From the NCBI GenBank assembly GCA_018398765.1, contig JAHBMJ010000613.1, forward strand, positions 12,501 through 44,047: DNA of 31,547 nt, read 5' to 3'. Below the pieces are notes generated by a model that was given only the letters and a program-made list of their open reading frames with translations, was not told where the DNA came from and did no database searches. The first letter of the stretch is position 1, and every line of letters starts with the position of its first letter. This document shows, in pieces, positions 23,227 through 31,547 of this stretch. A program made the position numbers and the translations under genes. Origin of the DNA: Chromera velia (taxonomy: Eukaryota; Sar; Chromeraceae).

Positions 23227-25935
23227 TATGTTCTCAAATCAACTCAACTCGACTTGACTCACCCGAACGCCTTCACCCAAGTAGGCGTCTCTGCCATCTG
23301 GGCCCTCAAAGATCTGTCCATCTGTTTGGCGTTCTCCTCCACCGACAGAGAAGAGTCAAACGAAAGTTCCCACTGCAAGTTAATTGTTGACAGACAGGAA
23401 GCCAAGAAGAAAGCAGGCTTGTTCAATTCCTGATGAAAGAGAAGATCAGCGCAAATGCATACACGCAGGTGCTTCCACAGCGAGGTTAATGGGAAAACAC
23501 GTCCGGAAAACAAGAACAGTGCATTGTCTGAGGCCCGGCCTCCGAAGAGGGGACAACAGTGAGTGAGATCTGGGTGTCTCCTTCTTTGGACCCCCGAATG
23601 TATCGAGCCGAAAGAAAAACACACCGCTGCAAACAAACAAACGAACAAAGTGCACGCAGAAGAGTTGCTAGTGGACACAAAAACTGCCCCACTACAACCC
23701 CCCCCCCGACCTACCTGGACGATAGTTGCCAGAGATCCCCACGTGTGTGCAAACTGCGGAGGCAACCAGTCAGAGAGACGGGGGTCCACTACTTCGTCCA
23801 CAATCATTTTCTCGTGTCCTGTCAGCCTCCTCATCGCCTTCAGCCACAGGGTGAGCAGAAGGATGCGAGGAGAGATACCGCGAGGGAGTGCGGAGACTGG
23901 AAGAGAGACCGGACCGAAGGACTCGAAACTTCTGCACGCACAAACAAAATTCAATCAATCACATCGATCTGACCACACACAGCGAGGGACACACGAGAAT
24001 GACTTCACATTCCATGCGAATCAAAATTGAAAAAAACACCTTCTTGTCCAGACCACAAAGAAAGCCAAACAAGAGACAAAAAGGGGAGCGGAGTACCGAT
24101 TCAATAAAATCTGCCCACCGACTCCCTACGAGCCCACCCCTAGAGGGAACCAACTTTGCTTGCCCTCCCCCTATTTTCATGCTAGTACACGGTCGGTACT
24201 CTTTTGCTTGCCCGCCCCCACTTTGCATAAATGCAAGCACACGACCACCGACCGGCCTACCTGGATGAGAAAGTAGGTGAGAGAAACCGAAGGGGCACAT
24301 CCGGCTTCAGGCCAAAGTGTACCTTTCCCTTTGCAAGCTCCTTGTGCGATGGGAGTTTCCCCTTCCCCCTTCTCCCCTCAGCCACCTGGGGCCCGATCTC
24401 CGTCTCCCATTTCGAATAATCACCCACAAAGGCGGCCTCCAGGTCGGTCTCACAGGAAGTCGAAAGGGAGGCAGAGGCCCCCCCGCTCTTTCGGCAGAGA
24501 GAGGAGGCGGAAGGGCCTGCTGGAGGCTCTGCAGGGGGCAGCTGCAGCCCCTCTGCTGCTGCCGCAGTGCACCCAGCACCAACAGGATGGAAGCTGCCCC
24601 CCTCCTTCCTTGCGGCGTACCCATTCACAATGGCTCGGGCCAGAAACGCCACAGTGGAGACGTCTGCATGGACCCCATCACGTGCATTGGCACGCAGTTT
24701 TGCATATACCTACCTATATGTGCACGTAATTGTGTATATTTCATTTTATGCATGATGAACATGTTTGTCTGGTATGAGCGCAAAGAGGAATGAAGAAAAC
24801 GAAGATCCGTGCGGGGGGTCCCCTGCATGCCCCCGCACAACCAGACTGGAAATCAAGAAAATTAAGTCAACAAAGGAAGGAAGGAACCAGGAAAGAAGAG
24901 AAGAAGCAGGCTTTCCGAGGCCATTGTTCTGCGCGCAAGTCGCGAAAGCTTGAGTGGCTTTTGTCTCAGACCGGCCTACTGACCTGCAATGACGTGATGA
25001 ACGAAGAGAGTGAGCACGGACGTTTCCTCTACAAGAATGAACCCGCAGAGAAGTCCATTGAGTTTGCTCAATTGCCTTCTCATCTTCTTCCTTACTCCCT
25101 CCAGGTCCCTTTCTTTTTTGACGATCACCAACGGGATTTTCTTCTCAGTCTCCATCTCCTCCTCTACCTCTGCAACCAAAGGAATGTGCGCACAGCAAGT
25201 CAGCACACTGTTCCCCTTTCCCCTTCCGGGCTTTTTGATCTTCGACCGCAGCACTGGGTGTTCTCGAAAGATCTGTCGGAGGACGGAACGAAGGCAGAGG
25301 GGGTCCACTGTAGAAGAGAACGCGAGAAGAAATTCCAGAATGGAGGCGAAGTAAGACCTGCAGTAAGACATGCATTGCGGGCAACCACGTCTCTTCATAC
25401 GCGAAGGATATGCAACACAAATCCAAATTAGCGAACGGCAGAAAGCAGACCAGAGCAAGCACTGCGAAAAGGACTTCGATTGATCTGACACGTGCTGTCA
25501 GGTGCCTGATTGATTGATTGATTGATTGACTACAGGGGTGATCTGACACGTGCTGTCAGGTGCCTGATTGATTGATTGATTGACTACAGGGGTGATCTGA
25601 CACGTGCTGTCAGGTGCCTGATTGATTGATTGATTGACTACAGGGGAGAAGGACACAACGTTGGCGTTTGTGTCCCTTGCGTGAACTCGCTGTTCCGTTC
25701 CCTCACATCGGTAGAAGAAAACTCAGGAGTCACAGCTTCAAACATAAAGCTCACACATCCCACCCACCATGCGTCCCCCCCCCTGCCTGCCCTAGCTCCT
25801 GCTCCTTCCTTCCTTCAAATCCTTCCTACCCTACCTGTGCATGTGGGGGGTCATCATGTTCACCACAAAGGGAGGCATCACCTTCCGCCACCCCACTCCG
25901 ATTTCCATCTGGGCACACACAGGGAGACGATACTC
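22542..25935 (-). CDS. Terminal condensation (C) domain, spread over exons D-I
   Basis: Begins at REYRLPVCAQ in exon D (C1-like AQ), then FREHPVLRSKI (C2-like HxxLR) in exon E. The catalytic motif is HHVIAD-V-S: His-His-Val-Ile-Ala is at the end of exon E, and the Asp codon is split by the intron 24664-24983 (G at 24984, AC at 24663-24662). This matches HHxxxDxxS. Downstream are DYSKWE, ILLLTLWLKAMRRLTGHEKMIV, WGSLATIVQ and the C-terminal GQVNFQINFDTFNF stretch, all in C-domain order. The protein ends about 30 residues later with a basic tail (GGRGKRRG). As the last domain, with no TE or reductase, it is the likely release step (ester or amide formation with a free alcohol or amine), as in PCP-C endings of some fungal synthases. 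Substrate unknown. Confidence 0.87.
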
Positions 25936-26362
25936 CCTCAAGGCACTCACCCCCTCCCCCTCCTCATGGCTCCCCCTTGCTCCTGACATGGCCCCGCCTC
26001 CCCTGGCGACTTCCGTGCTCCCACTCCGGGCCTCCGGGTCCTCCCCCGTCTCCTCAGTCGCTCCCTCTCCCTCTCGATCCTCCCGTCTCCTCAAGTCGAT
26101 GTACTGAGCGAGTTTCTCGGGAGTGCGGAGACGGGAGACGTCCGAGGCACTAACCTTCAGGCCCCTCCTTCCGATCGCAGCAACTAGTTCTGACACTAGG
26201 AGAGAGTGCCCCCCCTCTTCGAAAAAGTCGCCCTCGGGGAGAAACTCTTCCACATCCAGAACCTGCAACCACATGTGATACAAGAGAGAAAGAAAAAGAG
26301 GTTGAGCGACCTAGGGCTTGCAGATTTGGAAGGGGAACCGCGAAGAACAGAAAAGAAACGAG

Positions 26363-26410
<48 letters not shown>

Positions 26411-29400
26411 CGAAAGAACGAGACGCCTCTCCAGCATCCACCGCAGAACAGAGAGGAGAAAAGGGCAGATGCGATTTTCAGCAAGGACTAAGGTGAAAGA
26501 AAGAACTAAAAAATTGGAATGGGAAATCACTCTATGGTTGTATCCACTCCACCAGAACAGAAGGCAGTATCATTCCACGAGAAGTAAACCGACCTCTGCG
26601 AAGGTGTGACAGAAGCACAAGGACAAGGTCTCGAATGTATCCATTTCCATTTCAGTACGGGTGCTGGCGAGAGCTGAGGAGAACGCGAGTTGCCGCTCCT
26701 CCAATGAGCCCTCCTCAACATCAACCTCCCCCCCCACGTTGTCTCTTCCAGACCCTCCCGGAATCCATGGAAAGGGACTGTGCTTCCACACGACCCCCCC
26801 TCTTGACGCTCTTTCAACTGCTGCCACACTCTTCTTGAACTCTTCTGCTGTGTCGGTGTTGGGTTTGGCCGACGGGACCCACACGGCCTCCCCTGCCTCC
26901 TCAGCCGACAGACAGAGTTTGCTCAGGGAAGTGAGGACAGGCCGGGGTCCGATCTCAATGAGGACCGACGCCTCGAGATCGAGCACAGCTGTACGCAGGG
27001 CGTCCATGAAACGCACGGGCTGAATAAGGTGTCTCCCCCAGTGAGAGGGATCTGAGAGGACAGAGAAGTCAGCAGGCTCTCCCGTCACAGAGGAGACCAG
27101 GGTAACTCCTTGTCTTGGAGGACTGAACTTCACACTTCTCACTGCATCCTTCAGTTTGGGCTCGGCAGGGCTCATCACGGGGGAATGAAAAGCGTTCGAC
27201 ACGGGAAGGAACGTTGCCTTCCCCCCTAACTGATCCAATACTTTCTGCACACACATGCGCGGTCCGGAGATCACGCAGCTCTTCCGACCGTTGATCGCTG
27301 CGACGGATGTCTGCTCCAGAACGGCATCCCCATCTTTCTCTCTGACCGAGCTAAACGCACTCTCGACATCCTCAAATGCCTGAGGGACAGCCACCATCAC
27401 TCCATCCCCCCCCTTCACCTGCTCCATCACCCACCCCCTTTCCGAAATCAGCTGTAGACCGTCCTCGATGCTCATCAGACCGCACACGGTCGCTGCCACA
27501 TACTCTCCCAGGCTGTGTCCGAGACAGACGTCGGGACTGACGCCCTTCGACTTCCAGAGCTCGCAGAGAGCCCACTCGAGAGCGAACAAACAGACCTGCA
27601 GAAGGGGAACAAACCGATGCAGACGGCTCCAAGAAAAGGTCTTGCATGTCTGAATGCCCACATTCACACACGCAGAAACAGAGAGGGCACAGACAAAATG
27701 CACGATGGAAGAGGACTCTGTCTTGGCACGAATGTTTCCGAGAAGGGTGGCTGAGGAGACTAAAAAAGATGGATGGCCCTAGGAGACAAAAAGGCAAGAC
27801 AATGCTGCCGGCACGCATCGCACATATTTGTCAGCGAACTTCTGTGTGTGAATGCACGCGTGTACAATAGTAAGGAGATGTCGAACGGGCGTTGGTTTTG
27901 GAATATTGCAGAAGGGAGGTTAGAAAGAAAAGAGAGTAGATGAAACAGCAGACAGACCTGAGACGTCTGTGTCTGGTTGATCTCCTTTTTCGCCTCCTCT
28001 GTCTCTTCCTCTGGAAACATTGTCTCGAGGAGCGAGCACCCTTGCCCGCTCCTCAGCAGCCCTCTTTCCTTCACGATACCTTCACAACGGTCAAGAGCCT
28101 CTCTAAACACACCCTCCTCCCGATACAGGTCCCTGCACATACCCAAATACTGCGACCCCTGCCCTGTGAACAGAAAGGCAGTCACTGGGCGGCGGCGCCC
28201 TTTCAGGAGGAGGGCCGCATCTGCGTCCCCTTCCTCCACAACCACGTGCGCATTTACACCCCCAAAGCCAAAAGAGGAGACGGCACCGATCAGCTTACCC
28301 CCCGCCGCCGCGGGTGGCTCCAGCGGCACGGTTTCTGTAGGGAACAGTACGGGGAATCCCTGGATGTCGATGTGGGGGTTCAGAGAACGGAAGTGCAGGT
28401 TCGCAGGGGCACGCCGCTGCTGCAGAACGAGCACAAGTTTCAGAAACCCCGCCAGACCCGCCGCCCCCTCCAGGTGACCGATGTTCGTCTTCAGGGCACC
28501 CACCACAAGGGGCGACCTCTTGTCCCTCCCCTCCCCATACACCTCACGCAAAGCCCCCACCTCTATCGGGTCCCCCAATTTCGTTCCCGTCCCGTGGGCC
28601 TCGATGTAGGCCACCTCTTTCGGATCCACCCCCGCCGTAAGGAGGGCTTGGGATATGACCTCCTGCTGGGCTGGGCCTCTTGGGGCCGTCAGGGATGCCG
28701 CTCGGCCTACATGGTTGACTGCAGAGCCCCGCACAATAGCCAACACAGGGCGCTCGGACGACCTGGCGCTGCGAAGCTTTTCCAGATGCACTGCAACCAC
28801 CCCCTCTCCCCTTGCATAACCGTTTGCAGAGGCATCGAATGTTTTGCACCTGCAGTCGGGAGAGAGCATTCTCGTTTTTGAGAATGAGATGAACGGCTGC
28901 GGAGACAGCATCAGGTTCACACCCCCAACCAGCGCGGCATCGCACTTCGATAACATCAGATTCGAAATCGCGATGTCCATCGCAACAAGGGACGCGCTGC
29001 AGGCGGTGTCGATGGTCATGCAGGGCCCTGTGAATCCGAAGAAATAAGAGAGCCTGCCCGAGATAATTGAGGGGCATTCTCCTGTGGCAGTCAGAGGGTT
29101 GATGCCCTCAATGCCGGAAATTACCGGCTCGGCCTTCCGGACTGTCCAGTCGTTATTGAAGGCCCCAATAAAAACGCCCATGTCCTTTCCCCGAAGGTCG
29201 GCTTTCTCATAACCTGCCGCATGCATAGCCTCGTATGAGACCTCGAGCATGTGGCGCTGTTGAGGGTCCATCTGTCGGGCCTCTGCGGCAGAGACGGCGA
29301 AGAAGGAGTTGTCGAACATCTCCACCCGGTCGATGAACGCGGCTTCCCTCGCGTACGTCTTCCCAGGGGCGTCGGCGTCGACAGAGAAGACAGACGCGTG

Positions 29401-31547
29401 GTCCCACCTCTCCGGAGGCACTGCGGAGAAGCAGTCGGTCTTTGCCTCCAGCGTCCTCCAAAACTCTCCGGCAGAATTGGAGGACCCCGGCAGACGGCAC
29501 GCGACCCCGCACACAGCGACATCGAAATGGGTTGGCCCCGACACACTCAGTGAGGAAATGCTCGAGACGAAAGAGGAAAAATGGGGCCGTTTTGTGATGG
29601 TCCGATGCAAAGAGCGTTGTCTGGTCATCCTTCGCGTCTGCTTTCTCTGTGCTCTCACACCCTGCACACTTCTCTCAATGAGCAAGTGGATACGGTCAAC
29701 GAGCGCAGAGAGAGTAGGGAAGTCGAAGAGGGCTGTGGAAGGGATGGAGACCCCAGAGAGCGTGGAGAGGTTCTGGCAGCATTCTGTTGTTGCCAGGGAG
29801 TCAAGGAGCTCGTGGAGAGGGGCGTCGCGTGGAATGTCTGACGGGCCCCCTCCCTTCCACACTGCCGCAACAGCATCACGCACCATGCTCTCAATCTGCA
29901 CAAACAAGCACAATTAATGGAGATGGAAGAGAGAGAGGCAGCCGGAAGCGCGCAAAGAAGAGAAAAGAATGCATGTTTGAAGCGAGTAACCATGCTCTCA
30001 ATCTGCACAAACAAGCACAATTAATGGAGATGGAAGAGAGAGAGGCAGCCGGAAGCGCGCAAAGAAGAGAAAAGAATGCATGTTTGAAGCGAGTAATCAA
30101 AAAACCAGTTCCACAAGCACAAGATGAAATACGCCTGAACCTGCCTCGATCATTCGGTTAATGCCGGGTGGCCCTTTTGCTGAACCCCCCGAAACAAAAA
30201 CCAGACAGAAAGAAAGACTCTTTTCCTCAGTGGCTAAAACAAAAACGATGCAAGCAGAAAAAGGGCCTCCCTCGCAAAGTACTCCCGAGAGAAGGAGACT
30301 AGGAACAGGCGAGAAGCGAGAGGGAAAGAACGGCACACAGAAGCCGATCTTTTCCCTTCCCTTGCTGCTTCAATTTAATCCGACGAGCCATCTGTCCATC
30401 CTACCGCAGAGAAAGACAAGAGAGAAGCCGATCGGCCTTCTTTCTTTCTGTGGCAGAAAAGCCAAAGACAACACCCCCTGCCAACCAGTTCTCTCCTTTC
30501 TGAGTAAGAAAACCTACCGCCGGTTTCTCCATCGCTTCCACGGTGTTGGTGCCGTCCTCCACCATGTCGCTGTTGCTTCTCAGCGGCGGCAACGGAAATG
30601 TCACGCTCTCGGGAAACAGACTTGGGGCAGGGGGGGCAACTAACGACCGGAACGCGTCACGGTCGCCTTCCTCAACGATCGCATGAGCATTTTGACCCCC
30701 AAAGCCAAAAGAGGAGACGGCACCGATCAGCTTACCCCCCGCCGCCGCGGGTGGCTCCAGCGGCACGGTTTCTGTAGGGAACAGTACGGGGAATCCCTGG
30801 ATGTCGATGTGGGGGTTCAGAGAACGGAAGTGCAGGTTCGCAGGGGCACGCCGCTGCTGCAGAACGAGCACAAGTTTCAGAAACCCCGCCAGACCCGCCG
30901 CCCCCTCCAGGTGACCGATGTTCGTCTTCAGGGCACCCACCACAAGGGGCGACCTCTTGTCCCTCCCCTCCCCATACACCTCACGCAAAGCCCCCACCTC
31001 TATCGGGTCCCCCAATTTCGTTCCCGTCCCGTGGGCTTCGATGTAGGCCACTGACCTCCCGAGAACCCCCCCGGCATCTATCAGAGCCTCTCGCATGAGG
31101 CGCACTTGGCTGTCGCGTCTGGGTGCTGTCAGGGAGGGGGCTGTGCCGTCGTGACACGCTGCCGTACCCCTCACAAGAGCGAGCACGGGACGGTTTCGCC
31201 GTCTCGCCGTCTCCAACGATTCCAACACAATCGCAATGACACCCTCACCCCGCGCATATCCATTGGCGGAGGCGTCGAAAGTCTTACATCGGCAGTCGGG
31301 GGCCAGCATTCTCGTTTTGCAAAGAGCGATAAACAGTTGAGGAGACAGCATCAAATTCACCCCTCCCACCAGTGCAGTCTCGCTCCTCCCCCCCCTAACC
31401 TCTCGAGCTGCCACGTCCAGGGCCACCAGAGACGAAGACGTTGCCGTGTCAATCGTCATCGAGGCTCCCCTCAAGTCCATCACTCGGCTGACACGGTTGG
31501 CAATCAGACAGCTGGACTGCCCCGTGAAGGCCAAACTCCCAATCTTC
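22542..31547 (-). CDS. Type I polyketide synthase with NRPS-type C-terminal domains, nine exons, 5' partial
   Basis: Exons in transcript order: 31547(edge)-30518, 29895-27958, 27595-26594, 26262-25835, 25357-24984, 24663-24261, 23931-23715, 23372-23263, 22899-22542 (stop TGA at 22544-22542). The total is 5,860 nt and 1,952 complete residues, and all eight junctions keep phase. Domain order is KS (Thr at the active site), ACP, KS, AT, PCP-like carrier, terminal condensation domain. The enzyme would build a polyketide chain on carrier-bound phosphopantetheine arms, and the last domain probably releases or transfers the product by amide or ester formation. No KR, DH, ER, A, TE or reductase domain is visible in this part. 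More modules are expected upstream, beyond the right edge. Donors are GTAGGT, GTCTGT, GTCGGT, GTAGGG, GTCAGT, GTAGGC, GTAGGT and GTGAGT; all eight acceptors end TGCAG. Confidence 0.9.
23190..23222. repeat. GA dinucleotide run in the last PKS intron
   Basis: A GA run on the + strand (CT on the transcript strand) within the intron 22900-23262, between exons H and I. Confidence 0.95.
25481..25646. repeat. Three tandem 54-58-bp units with hairpin and GATT run
   Basis: Units at 25481-25538, 25539-25592 and 25593-25646. The first has one extra ATTG. Each contains CTGACA-CGTGC-TGTCAG (6-bp perfect arms, 5-base loop) and a GATT microsatellite, ending GACTACAGGGG. It lies in the PKS intron between exons D and E. 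Confidence 0.95.
26085..26645 (-). CDS. PCP-like carrier domain after the AT (exons C-D)
   Basis: Helix 1 (TFETLSLCFCHTFAE) ends exon C, and exon D continues VLDVEEFLPEGDFFEEGGHSLL. The intron 26263-26593 (donor GTCGGT, phase 0) falls inside the domain. The FFEEGGHSLL core is the NRPS peptidyl-carrier form (FFDLGGHSL), not the PKS ACP form; the pantetheine Ser codon is 26205-26203. Helix 4 ends RTPEKLAQYIDLRR. An acidic Glu/Gly/Ser linker of about 50 residues follows before the condensation domain. A PCP-type carrier is what a downstream condensation domain would be expected to recognise. Confidence 0.9.
26365..26410. repeat. AC/AG dinucleotide microsatellite in a PKS intron
   Basis: A CA run followed by a GA run on the + strand, within the intron 26263-26593 that splits the PCP-like carrier. 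On the transcript strand it reads as a CT run then a GT run. Confidence 0.95.
26740..28205 (-). CDS. Acyltransferase domain, predicted malonyl-specific (exons B-C)
   Basis: Starts at FLFTGQGSQYLGM in exon B and is split by the intron 27596-27957 (phase 0, donor GTCTGT), then resumes at VCLFALEWALCELW. The nucleophile elbow is GHSLGEY (Ser codon 27514-27512). The specificity motif is NAFHSPVM; AFHS is the malonyl-CoA type (methylmalonyl enzymes have YASH). The C-terminal EIGPRPVLTSL is also typical. The usual LPTYPFQR-like post-AT linker is altered (WKHSPFPWIPGG). It loads extender units on the following carrier and could possibly serve the AT-less KS-ACP unit too. Confidence 0.93.
28235..29530 (-). 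CDS. Ketosynthase domain, complete and catalytically intact (exon B)
   Basis: Runs from FDVAVCGVACRLPG to SSFGFGGVNAHVVVEE. All landmarks are present: the RLPG start, MDPQQRHMLE, the nucleophile motif DTACSAS (Cys codon 29001-28999), EAHGTGT and KTNIGHLEGAAG. It catalyses decarboxylative Claisen condensation between the upstream acyl chain and the malonyl unit on its own carrier. Its C-terminal third shares an exactly identical 342-bp tract with the neighbouring Thr-type KS (28258-28599 versus 30695-31036), although the N-terminal parts of the two domains differ clearly. Confidence 0.95.
28258..28614. repeat. KS-to-KS identical tract, copy 1
   Basis: Bases 28258-28599 match 30695-31036 exactly as read by eye (342 bp, offset 2,437). 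One mismatch follows (C at 28600, T at 31037), then 14 more identical bases. Outside the tract the two KS coding regions differ at many positions. Confidence 0.95.
29650..29895 (-). CDS. Acyl carrier protein domain between the two KS domains (start of exon B)
   Basis: Begins IESMVRDAV and continues to LFDFPTLSALVDRIH. The phosphopantetheine site is ELLDSLATTE, with Ser at codon 29799-29797. The usual Gly before Asp (GxDSL) is Leu here (LLDSL), but Asp, Ser and Leu are kept and the downstream F-D-x-P-T helix is present, so it should be modifiable. It follows the Thr-substituted KS directly. A basic linker rich in Arg, Thr and Ser separates it from the next KS. Confidence 0.88.
29882..30096. 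repeat. 107-bp tandem duplication across an intron-exon boundary
   Basis: Units 29882-29988 and 29989-30095 are identical by eye. Each contains, on the - strand, the 3' splice site TTTGTGCAG and the first 14 bases of the ACP exon (ATTGAGAGCATGGT). The functional acceptor is the left copy (exon start 29895); the duplicate would be at 30002. Because 107 is not a multiple of three, using the duplicate would shift the frame. Confidence 0.95.
30518..31547 (-). CDS. Ketosynthase domain with active-site Cys replaced by Thr (exon A, partial)
   Basis: The C-terminal two thirds of a KS domain. The nucleophile motif normally DTACSSS reads DTATSSSL; the codon at 31441-31439 is ACG (Thr). Both catalytic histidines remain, in EAHGTGTKLGDP and KTNIGHLEGAAG, and the domain closes with SSFGFGGQNAH. 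Without Cys the domain should not accept an acyl chain for Claisen condensation. KSQ-type domains with Gln instead decarboxylate, and other non-elongating KS domains keep a structural role; Thr is not a standard variant of either. The exon ends EAMEKPA with donor GTAGGT at 30517, phase 0, after a Pro-rich linker, and the ACP follows directly with no AT between. The N-terminal part of the KS is off the window. Confidence 0.93.
30695..31051. repeat. KS-to-KS identical tract, copy 2
   Basis: Partner of 28258-28614, in the Thr-substituted KS. It covers the region from the EAHGTGT motif through the GHLEGAAG motif to FGFGG. Confidence 0.95.

Noticed and set aside
27940-28881. 313-residue open frame on the + strand, with a near-identical stretch at 30683-31054
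   Set aside because: Antisense shadow of the KS coding exons; the two stretches resemble each other only because the KS DNA tract is duplicated.

Overview
The window is nuclear DNA of a protist with many introns, not a prokaryote. It holds two large protein-coding genes that converge tail to tail, and neither 5' end is in the window. The gene content is an EGF/REJ/GPS/polycystin-1-like receptor and a modular type I PKS ending in NRPS-type domains. Together with many introns, pyrimidine-rich microsatellites and GT-AG splicing, this best fits an alveolate alga such as a chromerid (Chromera or Vitrella). That assignment is inferred from content; no rRNA or organelle marker is present to confirm it.

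Layout. Bases 225-16831 (+) carry a 22-exon model for the 3' part of a giant membrane protein (3,528 complete codons here). In order it has four calcium-binding-type EGF exons, a run of CCP/sushi-like Cys-rich exons, a fifth EGF, a DUF4215-like Cys repeat, a REJ-type region and a GPS site (His-Leu-Thr). TM1 follows, then a very large cytosolic loop, then TM2-TM5 and a short tail. The channel half of polycystin-1 is absent. Bases 16832-22541 are intergenic: a G-run cluster just after the stop, microsatellites, an A+T-rich island at about 18757-20105 and a GA-rich tract. Bases 22542-31547 (-) carry the last nine exons (1,952 residues) of a PKS with NRPS-type C-terminal domains. Its order is KS (active-site Cys replaced by Thr) - ACP - KS - AT - PCP-like carrier - terminal condensation domain.

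All exon joins were checked by reading phase, and every join in both genes closes in frame. The 29 inferred introns share an unusual 5' splice site. All 29 have G at +5, and 16 of 29 have C at +3 (GTCNGT). In several, a GTCN tetranucleotide array starts exactly at the splice site. Of 30 acceptors, 26 end in TGCAG.

The most notable observations are the Thr-substituted ketosynthase in an AT-less KS-ACP unit, a 342-bp exactly identical tract shared by the two KS domains, a 107-bp tandem duplication that copies a 3' splice site, GTCN arrays seeded at splice donors, and a polycystin-1-like protein that stops after TM5.
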